Shown: piece after piece, positions 51,941-60,881 of the stretch
Layout: every line of letters begins with the position of its first letter
Numbering within the stretch: the stretch's first letter is position 1
The notes under the pieces: model-generated
What the model was told of the DNA's origin: nothing
Seen by the model: the letters and a program-made list of their open reading frames with translations, nothing else
Databases searched by the model: none
Source of the DNA: Emticicia agri
GTDB taxonomy: Bacteria; Bacteroidota; Bacteroidia; Cytophagales; Spirosomataceae
NCBI GenBank assembly: GCA_945860265.1
Contig: CAMAQF010000001.1
Location: 62,001 to 126,000 of the forward strand
Direction of reading: 5' to 3'
DNA: 64,000 nucleotides
Program-made: the position numbers and the translations under genes

Positions 51941-52123
51941 TTATTTAATTTCTTTGTGGAGTGTGTGAGTTTTCAAAAATGAATTGTATTTTTTTAATTC
52001 CAAACGTCCTGTTGTATTCTTACGGTTTTTTGTCGTTACATAACGAGACATACCTGCAACACCGCTTGTTTTTTGTACAGTACATTCTAAAATTACTTGC
52101 ACACGATTGCCTTTCTTAGCCAT
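51941..52123 (-). CDS. rpmG: Ribosomal protein L33
   Basis: 60 aa. Family signature [20 protein letters not shown] and [20 protein letters not shown]. Only one Cys of the zinc-ribbon pairs remains (ECT), so this is the zinc-free C- type. The usual preceding rpmB (L28) is not present. Transcribed with DUF4295 from a consensus promoter. Confidence 0.95.
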   Translation of the reverse strand: MAKKGNRVQVILECTVQKTSGVAGMSRYVTTKNRKNTTGRLELKKYNSFLKTHTLHKEIK

Positions 52124-52261
52124 TGTTTTATCTATTTAATGAATTGACTTTTATTGATAAGCAATCAAATCAAGCCAAAGGTGGTATTTTTTGAAATAAA
52201 AATCTTTTTAAAATGCTATAACTTTAGAGCTAACAGCTTGAATGTCCTGCATTTGGGGTTG

Positions 52262-52293
52262 CAAAGATACGAAATTGTGTTTTGTTTTTCAAA
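52262..52293 (-). promoter_or_regulatory. Promoter of rpmG-DUF4295
   Basis: On the - strand: TTTG (52290-52293), 20-base spacer, TATCTTTG (52262-52269). Full match to the Bacteroidota consensus. Leader of about 130 bases to the rpmG start. Confidence 0.6.
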
Positions 52294-52314
52294 AATCTTT
52301 AAAAAGTTTTTTGA

Positions 52315-52494
52315 TTAAATATTAGATTTATCTTCACAAAGCACCAAACATGCCATTTCGATGGTTATAGGAACTAAATTATAAGCTAATTTTTGAATAC
52401 TTCCTTGCAGTTTCGATACTTCTTTCGGAAAATCGGCCAACCAAACGATACTTGTATCGGCGGCTTCGCTCTCATTGATTATTGGTATACACAT
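52315..52494 (-). CDS. Unrecognised 59-aa ORF in the rpmG upstream gap
   Basis: MCIPIINESEAADTSIVWLA continues for 59 residues, including DFPKEVSKLQGSIQKLAY and VPITIEMACLVLCED. Composition is protein-like, but no family is recognised. Just upstream on the same strand an open frame without a start codon ends at 52502 (QPEEVIYLAKSKVILAV, KTKAEFATKRLPKTTLA). The pair may be remnants of one or two lost genes. The remaining part of 52495-52835 shows no other feature. Confidence 0.35.
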   Translation of the reverse strand: MCIPIINESEAADTSIVWLADFPKEVSKLQGSIQKLAYNLVPITIEMACLVLCEDKSNI

Positions 52495-52835
52495 TAATTT
52501 ATTATGCTAAAGTAGTTTTAGGAAGTCTTTTAGTGGCAAATTCTGCTTTGGTTTTTACGGCTAAAATTACCTTACTTTTAGCTAAATAAATTACTTCTTC
52601 GGGTTGAAGTGGTGGCTTTGATATATCCTGGTGAGTCGATGATAATTATTTAAGGAATCAGTTGATAAAAAAATAGCTCATTTTGAATTCAAATTTTGGA
52701 CAAAAACCCTGCTATCAAGTAAAAACTATTCTTCTTATAACCCGAGTCAATAATCAAGATATTTTTATGCATGCATACTATTTTTAAAGAAATTTGGATT
52801 AATTTCGCCATTATCTATCAACTAAAAAAACAAAG

Positions 52836-53837
52836 ATGAAAAATACGCAAGTAAACCTGATTGCTCGCCCTGTGGGAACCCCAAATGCTGAATGCTGGGA
52901 AATCGTAGAAACCGAAACACCTGAGTTGGCTGAAAATCAGATTCTTATTCAAAACCAATATCTTTCAATCGACCCTGCGATGCGTGGCTGGATGAACGAG
53001 GGCAAATCATATATCAGGCCCGTAAAAATTGGTGAAGTAATGCGTGCTTTGGGTGCTGGCGTAGTGCTTGAAACGAAAAACGCTGATTTCAAGGCGGGCG
53101 ATTTTGTAACAGCTGGAACAGGCGTACAAGAATACACAGTTTTGGATGGAAAAGAAGCTGTAAAAGTTGACCCAAGTTTTGTGCCTTTACCCGCTTATCT
53201 CGGTACTTTGGGAATGTCGGGCTTGACAGGATATTTTGGATTATTGGATACGGGTCAGCCAAAAGAAGGTGAAACTGTGGTAGTTTCTGGTGCGGCGGGT
53301 GCAGTTGGAGGTGTAGTTGGACAGATTGCCAAAATAAAAGGCTGCCGTGTCATTGGAATTGCTGGCGGAGCCGATAAATGCCAATATGCAGTAGAAGAAC
53401 TGGGCTTTGATGCATGCGTTGATTACAAAGCGGGCGATTTAAGAAAACAATTAAAAGAAGCTTGCCCAGCAGGAGTTGATGTTTATTTTGATAATGTTGG
53501 GGGTGAAATTTTGGATACAGTTTTGGGTTTAATTAATCTTCGTGCAAGAATTGTTATTTGTGGAGCGATTTCGCAATACAATGCTACCGAAAAGCCAGTT
53601 GGACCAAGTAACTATTTATCACTTTTGGTTAATCGTGCAAGAATGGAAGGAATTGTGGTTTTCGATAATGTTGCCAATTATGGAAAAGCTGTAAAAGAAA
53701 TGGCTGGTTGGATTGCCCAAGGAAAACTTAACTCAAAGGTTTATTTGGCTGAAGGTGGAGTGCGAGCTTTTCCCGAAACTTTGATGAAGTTGTTTAATGG
53801 AGAAAATACGGGAAAATTAGTTTTGAAAATTTCTTGA
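52836..53837 (+). CDS. NADP-dependent MDR-family oxidoreductase (CurA/LTB4DH-like)
   Basis: 333 aa, zinc-free medium-chain dehydrogenase. N-terminal catalytic domain: LIARPVGTPNAECWEIVETE and YLSIDPAMRGWMNEGKSYI. Rossmann part: VVVSGAAGAVGGVVGQIAKI, KGCRVIGIAGGADKCQYAVE (GxxxxK segment preferring NADPH), VDVYFDNVGGEILDTVLGLI. This is the leukotriene B4 dehydrogenase/2-alkenal reductase group, which reduces C=C bonds of enones. No operon partner evident except the gene 46 bases downstream. Confidence 0.9.
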   Translation: MKNTQVNLIARPVGTPNAECWEIVETETPELAENQILIQNQYLSIDPAMRGWMNEGKSYIRPVKIGEVMRALGAGVVLETKNADFKAGDFVTAGTGVQEYTVLDGKEAVKVDPSFVPLPAYLGTLGMSGLTGYFGLLDTGQPKEGETVVVSGAAGAVGGVVGQIAKIKGCRVIGIAGGADKCQYAVEELGFDACVDYKAGDLRKQLKEACPAGVDVYFDNVGGEILDTVLGLINLRARIVICGAISQYNATEKPVGPSNYLSLLVNRARMEGIVVFDNVANYGKAVKEMAGWIAQGKLNSKVYLAEGGVRAFPETLMKLFNGENTGKLVLKIS

Positions 53838-53883
53838 TTAGTACATTGCCATTGGACGATTGTTCAGTTTAGGGCATATTTTT

Positions 53884-54993
53884 ATGACAGCCGAACAAAA
53901 TTTGGATATTGATGCCTTCATCGAACGCATCACCTTGTGCCAGTCACAAGGTGATGCATTTTTTCCTGATGGAATTTTTCCTTCGTATCGGCGTAATAAA
54001 TGCTTATTTTATCATCGTCCCGATACAAATATTTTCTACACGGCAACTATTGTATTCATTCTGAACCAAATAAAAGAGAAAGTTTCTGCAAAATCTCAAA
54101 CTGCTATTAAAAACATTACGGAAAAAGCAATTAAAAACTACCCTGATTTTCAGAATAAAGATGGATTGAAAACCTATAATTTTTGGAAAACGAAACCTTC
54201 AAAACACTTTCCTAACGGCAAAATCTTCAAGCATTTCGACCATTTCAGAATTCCCGATGATATTGATGATACGGCTTTGATTTACCTTACTTTACCACAC
54301 TCGAGAGAAGATGTTTTATGGCTAAAAGAGAAAGTGAAGTTGCACAGCCCTTCTTCCCCCAAAGGGGAAGTATATTCAATTCCTCATCTGGGGGTTAGTG
54401 GACTTGTTTACTCCACTTGGTTTGGGAAAAACATGCCAATTGAGCATGATGTGTGTGCCTTATGCAATTTGACGTATTTGTTTGAAAAGCATCAGTTGCC
54501 ACATAATGAATATGATGAAGCGGCTTTTAATTTTTTGAGAGATGTTATTTTGCAGGAAAGATACATTACCAATACTTTCAAAGTAGCACATAATTATGCA
54601 ACTATTCCACTGATTATTTATCATTACGCCCGACTTTTGGGTGATTTTAAAATACCACAAATAGAAGTTTGTCGAGAAAAATTAATTGTGAAAATTAAAC
54701 ACCTTCTTGATAATGAGCTAAACACAATGAATCGGGTGATTTTAGAAACCTCTTTACTGAAGTTGGATAAAAATGAGGCAGTTGTCGATTATCCATTATC
54801 AATTAATAATTATCAATTCACTTACTTCATTGCGGGGCTTTTGAGTTCCTACAAAAATACGATTTTATATTTCTTTGCACCCTTTAAAATTACCCAAATG
54901 GAATGGCAATGTGAAGCTCATGAGTTAACACTCCTTGTGGAGCGAAGCGTAGCGAATTTAGTATCCGAGTTCGCCTCATACGATAAAAAATAA
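53884..54993 (+). CDS. Alpha/alpha-toroid-like protein of unknown function
   Basis: 369 aa from the ATG at 53884 (MTAEQNLDIDAFIERITLCQ); an in-frame start at 53860 is possible. RIPDDIDDTALIYLTL resembles terpene cyclase/prenyltransferase toroid proteins, and DAFFPDGIFPSYRRNKCLFY lies in the N-terminal part. About residues 157-177 come from an in-frame GC-rich palindromic repeat (SPSSPKGEVYSIPHLGVSGL), and the C-terminal end (LLVERSVANLVSEF) also comes from a repeat-like stretch. Enzymatic function uncertain. It converges on hisF with 7 bases between the stops. Confidence 0.65.
   Translation: MTAEQNLDIDAFIERITLCQSQGDAFFPDGIFPSYRRNKCLFYHRPDTNIFYTATIVFILNQIKEKVSAKSQTAIKNITEKAIKNYPDFQNKDGLKTYNFWKTKPSKHFPNGKIFKHFDHFRIPDDIDDTALIYLTLPHSREDVLWLKEKVKLHSPSSPKGEVYSIPHLGVSGLVYSTWFGKNMPIEHDVCALCNLTYLFEKHQLPHNEYDEAAFNFLRDVILQERYITNTFKVAHNYATIPLIIYHYARLLGDFKIPQIEVCREKLIVKIKHLLDNELNTMNRVILETSLLKLDKNEAVVDYPLSINNYQFTYFIAGLLSSYKNTILYFFAPFKITQMEWQCEAHELTLLVERSVANLVSEFASYDKK
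54353..54370. repeat. In-frame GC-rich palindrome inside a CDS
   Basis: CTTCCCCCAAAGGGGAAG is palindromic and lies within the toroid-like protein gene, followed by CCTCATCTGGGGG. It belongs with the copies at 25713, 59475 and 60980. Confidence 0.55.
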
Positions 54994-55000
54994 AGAAAAT

Positions 55001-55768
55001 TTATATTCGCATCGGAATACCTTTATTTTTTAAATGGTTTTTTAATTCTGGAATACCAATTTCTTTAAAGTGAAAAATACTTGCTGCCAAACCTGCATCA
55101 GCTTTTCCGATGGTGAAAACATCATAAAAGTGTTCCATCGAACCAGCACCGCCAGATGCAATGATTGGAATATTTGAATTGTCAGAGATAACGGCGGTTA
55201 ATTCAATTGCAAATCCTTCTTTTGTGCCATCGGTATCCATTGAAGTTAATAAAATTTCACCTGCACCACGGTCTTCTACTTCTTTTGCCCATTCGATTGT
55301 TCTAAATTCGGTTGGCTTTCTACCACCATGAGTATACACGATATGCTCGAAGCCGTTAGCTTGTTCAATATATCGCGTATCAATTGCCACCACAATACAC
55401 TGAGAGCCAAATTCAAGAGCTAATTCATTGATTAGTTGAGGATTACGGACAGCCGATGAATTGATTGAAACTTTATCTGCCCCTGCATTTAAAAGTTTAG
55501 AAACGTCTGCAACCGAACCGATTCCACCACCAACACAAAAAGGAATATTGATGGTATGGGCAACTCTTCGCACCAAATCAAGTAAAGTTTTGCGTTCTTC
55601 GACAGTGGCTGTAATATCAAGAAATACTAATTCATCAGCTCCTTGTCGAGCATATTCTGCTCCTAGTTCTACGGGGTCGCCTGCATCACGGAGATTTACG
55701 AAATTAGTGCCTTTTACGGTACGACCGTCTTTTATGTCTAAACAAGGAATGATTCTTTTTGTAAGCAT
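55001..55768 (-). CDS. hisF: Imidazole glycerol phosphate synthase, cyclase subunit
   Basis: 255 aa from the ATG at 55768 ([20 protein letters not shown]); one more Met lies four residues upstream. TIM barrel: [12 protein letters not shown] with the catalytic Asp, [34 protein letters not shown] and [13 protein letters not shown] with the second catalytic Asp. It takes ammonia from HisH to make IGP and AICAR. Third gene of hisH-hisA-hisF. Confidence 0.95.
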   Translation of the reverse strand: MLTKRIIPCLDIKDGRTVKGTNFVNLRDAGDPVELGAEYARQGADELVFLDITATVEERKTLLDLVRRVAHTINIPFCVGGGIGSVADVSKLLNAGADKVSINSSAVRNPQLINELALEFGSQCIVVAIDTRYIEQANGFEHIVYTHGGRKPTEFRTIEWAKEVEDRGAGEILLTSMDTDGTKEGFAIELTAVISDNSNIPIIASGGAGSMEHFYDVFTIGKADAGLAASIFHFKEIGIPELKNHLKNKGIPMRI

Positions 55769-55837
55769 AGTTTTAAACAAATTGTACGTAGAACAGATTT
55801 GTAATTTATCAGTTATACAGGTTTCGACAGGTCTGTC

Positions 55838-56560
55838 CTAGAAAAATCTCTTTCCTATTTCTTTCAAAGTAACGCGACCTTCATAGATGGCTTTTCCGAC
55901 AATTACACCAAAGATATTGAGTGCGGCTAAATCTTCTAAATCTTGCATTGAGCTCACGCCGCCACTTGCAATTACTTGTAAGTCAGGAAATTGGGCTTGC
56001 ATTTTCTTGTATAATTCAAGAGAAGGTCCTTGTAGAAGTCCGTCTTTGGCTACGTCAGTACTGATAGTATATTTAATGCCTTTGGCAATCCATTCCTCCA
56101 CAAAATCATATACCCAAACGCCCGAATCTTCTTCCCAGCCACTTACTGCGATTTTTTCGTTGCGGGCATCTGCTCCTAAAATAATCGCTTCGTTTCCAAA
56201 TTTTTTGAGCCAACCTTCAAATAATTCGGGGTTTTTAACGGTAATACTTCCACCGGTGATTTGTTTTGCACCAGATTCAAAAGCCAAACGAATATCATCG
56301 TCAGATTGTACTCCTCCGCCAAAATCGATTTGAAGATTGGTGTTTGAAGCAATGGTTTCTAATACTTTTACATTAGTGATTTTTTTGTTTTTTGCTCCAT
56401 CCAAATCAACCAAATGTAGGCGTTTAATGCCCGCATCTTCAAACATCTTAGCTATTTCGAGCGGATTTTCGTTATAAATCTTTTTCTGAGAATAATCACC
56501 TTGTGTAAGCCTTACGCAATTACCGTCGATGATGTCAATGGCTGGAATGATTTGAAACAT
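55838..56560 (-). CDS. hisA: ProFAR isomerase (HisA)
   Basis: 240 aa. IIPAIDIIDGNCVRLTQGDY carries the first catalytic Asp and the substrate-binding loop; LQIDFGGGVQSDDDIRLAFE, KQITGGSITVKNPELF and ISTDVAKDGLLQGPSLELYK (second Asp) and IASGGVSSMQDLEDL are typical of HisA. Converts ProFAR to PRFAR. Separated from hisF by 69 bases and from hisH by 587 bases with a decayed gene. Confidence 0.95.
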   Translation of the reverse strand: MFQIIPAIDIIDGNCVRLTQGDYSQKKIYNENPLEIAKMFEDAGIKRLHLVDLDGAKNKKITNVKVLETIASNTNLQIDFGGGVQSDDDIRLAFESGAKQITGGSITVKNPELFEGWLKKFGNEAIILGADARNEKIAVSGWEEDSGVWVYDFVEEWIAKGIKYTISTDVAKDGLLQGPSLELYKKMQAQFPDLQVIASGGVSSMQDLEDLAALNIFGVIVGKAIYEGRVTLKEIGKRFF

Positions 56561-56715
56561 AGAAGGTCGTCAACATTTAATAGTTCGCAGAAAACCGATT
56601 TAAAGTCAAGCTATTGCTGTACTAAAGATGCTATTGTGGTTTAATTATTTTAAAAAAGCCAAGCCTTATCATTTCCTGACGTTCTAAATCGCAGACTGTT
56701 AATTCTAAATAAAAC

Positions 56716-56790
56716 TGGCTTTAACAATTACTTTTGGCTAAAGCCAATTTTAATTTTACTTGATTTTTATCCGTCAGCTAAAGCAGACGG
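56716..56790. repeat. Pair of REP-like hairpins in the his operon gap
   Basis: Hairpin 1: TGGCTTTA (56716-56723) and TAAAGCCA (56739-56746). Hairpin 2: CCGTC.GC (56771-56778) and GC.GACGG (56783-56790), around TAAA. The word CCGTCAGCTAAAG resembles a small repeat I recall from Flavobacteria and Cytophagales (recall, not a search). 56561-56715 and 56791-56877 hold nothing else identifiable. Confidence 0.5.
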
Positions 56791-56877
56791 CAATGAACTT
56801 TTATTTAGCACATAACTTGAAGGATTTTGCATGGTCAAGCTTAGAAATTTAACGACTCATGCAGCTTGTTTACGACT

Positions 56878-57096
56878 TTAAACACGAATTTTAGCTAAAC
56901 GAATAAGTCTTTCTAAAACAATATAATGGTCAAGTTCATCTTTTTCTTTATGCCCCAATTCGTCAATTTTAGACTTTTAAATCAAATCTTATAAACGAAC
57001 TTGCATTTCCTCATTCGCTTTCAATGCACGAACTTTTGATGGGTCAATAGAGACTATTAAATCTGATATTTGGTCGTAAGCATTATATATGATCAT
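56878..57096 (-). pseudogene. Decayed small gene between hisH and hisA
   Basis: Read on the - strand from the ATG at 57096: MIIYNAYDQISDLIVSIDPS, KVRALKANEEMQVRL, stop, DLI, stop, KSKIDELGHKEKDELDHYIV, LERLIRLAKIRV, stop at 56878. The pattern resembles short helical proteins found next to HNH endonuclease or toxin-antitoxin-like genes (KA.EEMQ.R...L..K....L...E..EL..Y..LE.LIRLAK). Two internal TAA codons without a frameshift indicate a nonfunctional copy. It interrupts the his operon. Confidence 0.5.
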
Positions 57097-57147
57097 ATTT
57101 TCTGTTTTTTTACAAAGATATACTTTTTCTTGCTAAAGATACTGACA

Positions 57148-57738
57148 TTAAATCTCCAAAAAATTCTTAAAAATCTGTTCGCCTACGTCACCACTGATTT
57201 CAGAGTGAAACTGTGCAGCAAAGAAATTATCTCGCTGCAACATTGCCGAATATTCCAAAATATAATCCGTTTTTGCCACCGTATAATCGCATAACGGAGC
57301 ATAATATCCGTGGTTATAATATACATATTCACTTTCACGCAAACCTTTTAAAAGAAGATTTGGCAACTCGGCAGTAATATTATTCCAACCCGTTTGTGGC
57401 ACTTTAAAGCCTTTTACCCTTGGAAATTTTAAGATTGGAATATCGAAAACACCCAAACATTCGGTGTTATTTTCTTCTGATGATTGGCAGAGAAGTTGCA
57501 TTCCAACGCAAGTTCCTAAAAATGGTTGTTTAAGCGTTGGAATGATTTTATCTAAGCCGTTTTCTCTTAAGCTTTTCATGGCAGTTGAAGCCTCTCCTAC
57601 GCCTGGAAAAATAATTCGTTCGGCAGAGCGAATCACATCAATATTGTCAGAAAGCTCATAGGTAGCCCCAATACGCTCAAGGGCATACATGACCGACTGA
57701 ACATTGCCTGCATTATATTTAATAATTACTACTTTCAA
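57148..57738 (-). CDS. hisH: Imidazole glycerol phosphate synthase, glutaminase subunit
   Basis: 196 aa, class I glutamine amidotransferase. Catalytic Cys in FLGTCVGMQLLCQSSEE; His and Glu in AAQFHSEISGDVGEQIFKNF (HxE). RIIFPGVGEASTAM is the oxyanion region. Supplies ammonia to HisF. First gene of the local his unit, divergent from dgt. The other his genes are not in the window. Confidence 0.94.
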   Translation of the reverse strand: MKVVIIKYNAGNVQSVMYALERIGATYELSDNIDVIRSAERIIFPGVGEASTAMKSLRENGLDKIIPTLKQPFLGTCVGMQLLCQSSEENNTECLGVFDIPILKFPRVKGFKVPQTGWNNITAELPNLLLKGLRESEYVYYNHGYYAPLCDYTVAKTDYILEYSAMLQRDNFFAAQFHSEISGDVGEQIFKNFLEI

Positions 57739-57740
57739 AA

Positions 57741-57933
57741 CTGAATGAATGAATGATTGGATGAGTGAATATTAAGTTAGTTTCAAAGTTTCTTAACATA
57801 TTGCAAATCTAAACTTATCATTAGATAAAATTTTGTTTTTATTAAAAAAGAAATACTTTATCTTGTTTTTGTATAATTTTTTATAATTATTTTAAAAATA
57901 TTCACCCATTCACTCAATCATTCATTCGCCCAT
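57741..57933. repeat. GAATGAATG-type inverted repeat in the hisH-dgt gap
   Basis: GAATGAATGAATGATTGGAT (from about 57745) is mirrored by ATTCACTCAATCATTCATTC (about 57908-57927) on the other side of the gap. Simple sequence of four-base periodicity. No TAnnTTTG promoter clearly seen between. Confidence 0.45.
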
Positions 57934-57968
57934 TGGTTATCTTGCGACCAAATTTCACTACCCTAAAA

Positions 57969-59330
57969 ATGAATTGGCAGACTCTTTTTTCTAATAAACG
58001 ACTTGGTGCCGAACACCGCAACGTTCTCGAAAACTTTCGTACTGACTATATGCGAGACTACGACAGATTAATTTTTTCGTCGCAGTTTCGCCGATTACAA
58101 AACAAGACCCAAGTTTTTCCATTGCCAGGAGCAGTCTTTGTGCATAATCGTCTGACTCATAGCTTAGAAGTTGCTTCAGTTGGGCGTTCGCTCGGAAAAG
58201 CAATCGGAGAAAAAATTCTTGAAAAATACGAAAAAGAACTTAATCAGGAAGCCATCGAATTTTACAAATTTGAGCTTTCGGCCGTGGTGATGACGGCTTG
58301 TATTGCTCATGATATAGGCAATCCGCCTTTCGGACATTCGGGCGAAGAAGCGATTTGTACTTATTTTAGAGAACTAGAGGGTGAACAACTTAAATTTCTG
58401 ACTGAAAATTTAAGCGAAAATCAATTTAATGATTTCAAGTTTTTTGAAGGAAATGCCAATGCGTTTAGGATTTTGACAACTATTTTCAATCAAAATAATC
58501 TGAACCTGACTTACGCAACTTTAGCTTCAATCATTAAATATCCTTCCGATTCGACCAGTGGCTTTAAGAAGAAAAGTTTTATTTCGGCAAAGAAATCTGG
58601 CTTTTTTGATGCCGAAGTTGAATTTTATAAAAGCATCGCTACTGAAATGGGCATCAATGCTTTGAATGTAAAAAAGACTGTTTTTGCTCGCCATCCGTTT
58701 GTGTTTTTGGTTGAAGCAGCCGACGATATTTGTTATCGAATAATTGACCTCGAAGATGCACATCGACTAAATATTATTTCGATTCAAGAAGCACGTGATT
58801 TGCTCGAACCTTTTTTTGAAATTCAAGAAGGAAAAAAGAGTATTAGAGAAAAAGTGGATACTATTGAAGACGATAAGCAAAAACTAGCCTTTTTGCGAGC
58901 CTTGCTCATTGGAAAATTAGTGGCAAAATGCACTGAAATTTTCTTTGAATACGAAGACCAACTACTCGATGGCTCACTCAATAAGCCTTTGATTGACCTT
59001 TTGGATAAGGAAACCACCTCTTTAATCAATAAAATCGATGAAGTTTCAGTAAAGAAAATCTATAACGATAAGTCGGTCATTGAAATCGAAATTGCGGGTT
59101 TTCATATTATTGGGGGATTGCTGAAAGAATTTGTTTCGGCAGTTTTGAAGCCCGAAACAGCTAAATCAAAGAAATTATTGCAGTTGATTCCCAGCCATTA
59201 TGGTATCAAAAAAGGTGGCGATGTTTATCTGAATATCCTTGCGGTAGTTGATTTTATAACGGGTATGACCGATTTGTTTGCGATTGACCTTTATAGAAAA
59301 ATTACCGGGATTCAGATTCCACAGTTGTAG
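57969..59330 (+). CDS. dgt: Deoxyguanosinetriphosphate triphosphohydrolase-like protein
   Basis: 453 aa from the ATG at 57969 (MNWQTLFSNKRLGAEHRNVL), the usual family start; the frame begins 12 codons earlier. HD-domain metal site: His64 in RLTHSLEVASVGRSLG, His114-Asp115 in CIAHDIGNPPFGHSGEEAI, and a distal Asp in VFLVEAADDICYRIIDLEDA. DYDRLIFSSQFRRLQNKTQV is a further family signature. It splits dNTPs to deoxynucleosides and triphosphate. Length fits the type-1 dGTPases of Bacteroidota. Confidence 0.92.
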   Translation: MNWQTLFSNKRLGAEHRNVLENFRTDYMRDYDRLIFSSQFRRLQNKTQVFPLPGAVFVHNRLTHSLEVASVGRSLGKAIGEKILEKYEKELNQEAIEFYKFELSAVVMTACIAHDIGNPPFGHSGEEAICTYFRELEGEQLKFLTENLSENQFNDFKFFEGNANAFRILTTIFNQNNLNLTYATLASIIKYPSDSTSGFKKKSFISAKKSGFFDAEVEFYKSIATEMGINALNVKKTVFARHPFVFLVEAADDICYRIIDLEDAHRLNIISIQEARDLLEPFFEIQEGKKSIREKVDTIEDDKQKLAFLRALLIGKLVAKCTEIFFEYEDQLLDGSLNKPLIDLLDKETTSLINKIDEVSVKKIYNDKSVIEIEIAGFHIIGGLLKEFVSAVLKPETAKSKKLLQLIPSHYGIKKGGDVYLNILAVVDFITGMTDLFAIDLYRKITGIQIPQL

Positions 59331-59469
59331 AATAGTCCACAGTTTTCAGTCAACAGTCCACAGTGTGACACATTTTATCGCAAATAACAGGTGTAAAACA
59401 CATAGTTCGCTAATTTGATAAATTAAGGAACTTCAAAACCAAAAAAAACTGTTGTTTTTACATTAGTAC

Positions 59470-59503
59470 CCTCATCCCCCCCAGCCTCTCCCAAAGGAGA
59501 AGA
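59470..59503. repeat. GC-rich repeat upstream of MFS gene
   Basis: CTCATCCCCCCCAGCCTCTC with CCAAAGGAGAAG: member of the same CCCCC..AAAGGGG family as the repeats at 25713, 54353 and 60980. Nearby AGTCCACAG occurs twice (59335-59370 region). Confidence 0.45.
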
Positions 59504-59520
59504 ACTATTTTTTGAAATCA

Positions 59521-60768
59521 ATGAAGCAAACCAAAGACCCTTACGCAGCCCTCCGTTTTCCTGCATTTAGATATTTTATCTTGGCTCAGTTTCTGTTTAC
59601 AGTTGCGATTTTGGTACAAGAAGTTGTCATAAGTTTTTATTTATATGAAATCACACATGACCCACTTTCTTTGGGCTTAATTGGGCTTTTTGAAGCGATT
59701 CCTTATATTTCATTAGCACTTTTTGGTGGATATTTTGCAGATCGTAGCGATAAAAAACGTATCATTCAGATTTGTTATGGTGTAATTGTCCTGTGTTCGT
59801 TCTTACTGCTTTGGGTTACTTCTCCTTCAGCCAATCATTCCTTTGGTATCTCCCAAATTAAATTTTTTATCTACCTGACGGTCTTTATATTGGGCATTGC
59901 TCGTGGGTTTTATGGCCCGTCTTGGTCATCGCTCAAGCCTTATTTAGTACCTGCAGAACATTATCCAAATTCGGCTTCGTGGAGTAGTCAATTTTGGCAA
60001 TCAGGTATGATTTTGGGGCCAGCATCGGCTGGTTTTTTGTATAGTTGGTTGGGCTTGTCCAATACGCTTATTTTGGTGATAGTCTTACTCGGAATTGCTT
60101 TTGTTCTAGTATGTTTGATTTCCAAAAAGCCTATTCAGCATTCGATTACTCATCAAAATATATTTCAAAGTTTGAAAGAAGGAATCGACTTCGTTCGTAA
60201 AAACCGAATTTTATTTTATGCTATTTTGCTTGATATGTTTTCGGTACTTTTTGGTGGAGTGATTGCTATTTTACCTGTTTTTGCCAAAGATGTACTACAC
60301 GTTGGGGCTGAGGGTTTAGGGATTTTGAGAGCGGCTCCAGGAGTTGGTGCAGTATTAACAATGCTCGGAACTGCCTATTTTCCACCTACTCGCCAAGCCT
60401 GGCGAAATATGCTCATTGGTGTGGTTGGTTTTGGCGTTGCAACCATTGTTTTTGCACTTTCTACCAACTTTTGGCTATCGGCAGGAGCATTATTCCTAAC
60501 TGGGGCTTTTGATAGTATCAGTGTAATTGTGCGTCAGACCATCTTGCAAGTGCTTCCACCCGACGAAATGCGTGGGCGTGTGAGCGGCGTAAATGGTATT
60601 TTTGTGAGTTGCTCTAACGAACTAGGGGCTTTTGAGTCGGGAGTAGCAGCAAAATTTTTTGGAGCGGTTCCTTCAGTGCTTTTTGGAGGCGTGATGACAC
60701 TCGTTTTTGCAACTATTATTTTCTTCCGCTCGGGCGACCTTTTTGATGTGAAGCTAGAGAAAAAATAA
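59521..60768 (+). CDS. MFS transporter (EntS-like exporter)
   Basis: 415 aa from the ATG at 59521; a TTG at 59512 is in frame. Twelve membrane helices. Signature GGYFADRSDKKRIIQICYG between helices 2 and 3 and DSISVIVRQTILQVLPPDEMRGRVSGVN in the C-terminal half place it with the enterobactin exporter/MFS_3 group. Substrate unknown. Confidence 0.88.
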   Translation: MKQTKDPYAALRFPAFRYFILAQFLFTVAILVQEVVISFYLYEITHDPLSLGLIGLFEAIPYISLALFGGYFADRSDKKRIIQICYGVIVLCSFLLLWVTSPSANHSFGISQIKFFIYLTVFILGIARGFYGPSWSSLKPYLVPAEHYPNSASWSSQFWQSGMILGPASAGFLYSWLGLSNTLILVIVLLGIAFVLVCLISKKPIQHSITHQNIFQSLKEGIDFVRKNRILFYAILLDMFSVLFGGVIAILPVFAKDVLHVGAEGLGILRAAPGVGAVLTMLGTAYFPPTRQAWRNMLIGVVGFGVATIVFALSTNFWLSAGALFLTGAFDSISVIVRQTILQVLPPDEMRGRVSGVNGIFVSCSNELGAFESGVAAKFFGAVPSVLFGGVMTLVFATIIFFRSGDLFDVKLEKK

Positions 60769-60831
60769 TTTTGAAAGTACACAGTTGATGGTTTATTGGC
60801 AATAGGAAGGCAAAGATTTTTTCACAATTAC

Positions 60832-60861
60832 TTGCTACCTAAAAACAAAACTTTATATTTG
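60832..60861 (+). promoter_or_regulatory. Promoter of the HHH beta-barrel gene
   Basis: TTG (60832-60834), 19-base spacer, TATATTTG (60854-60861); ATG at 60882. Full consensus match. Confidence 0.65.
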
Positions 60862-60881
60862 CTTATACGAAACCAACAACA

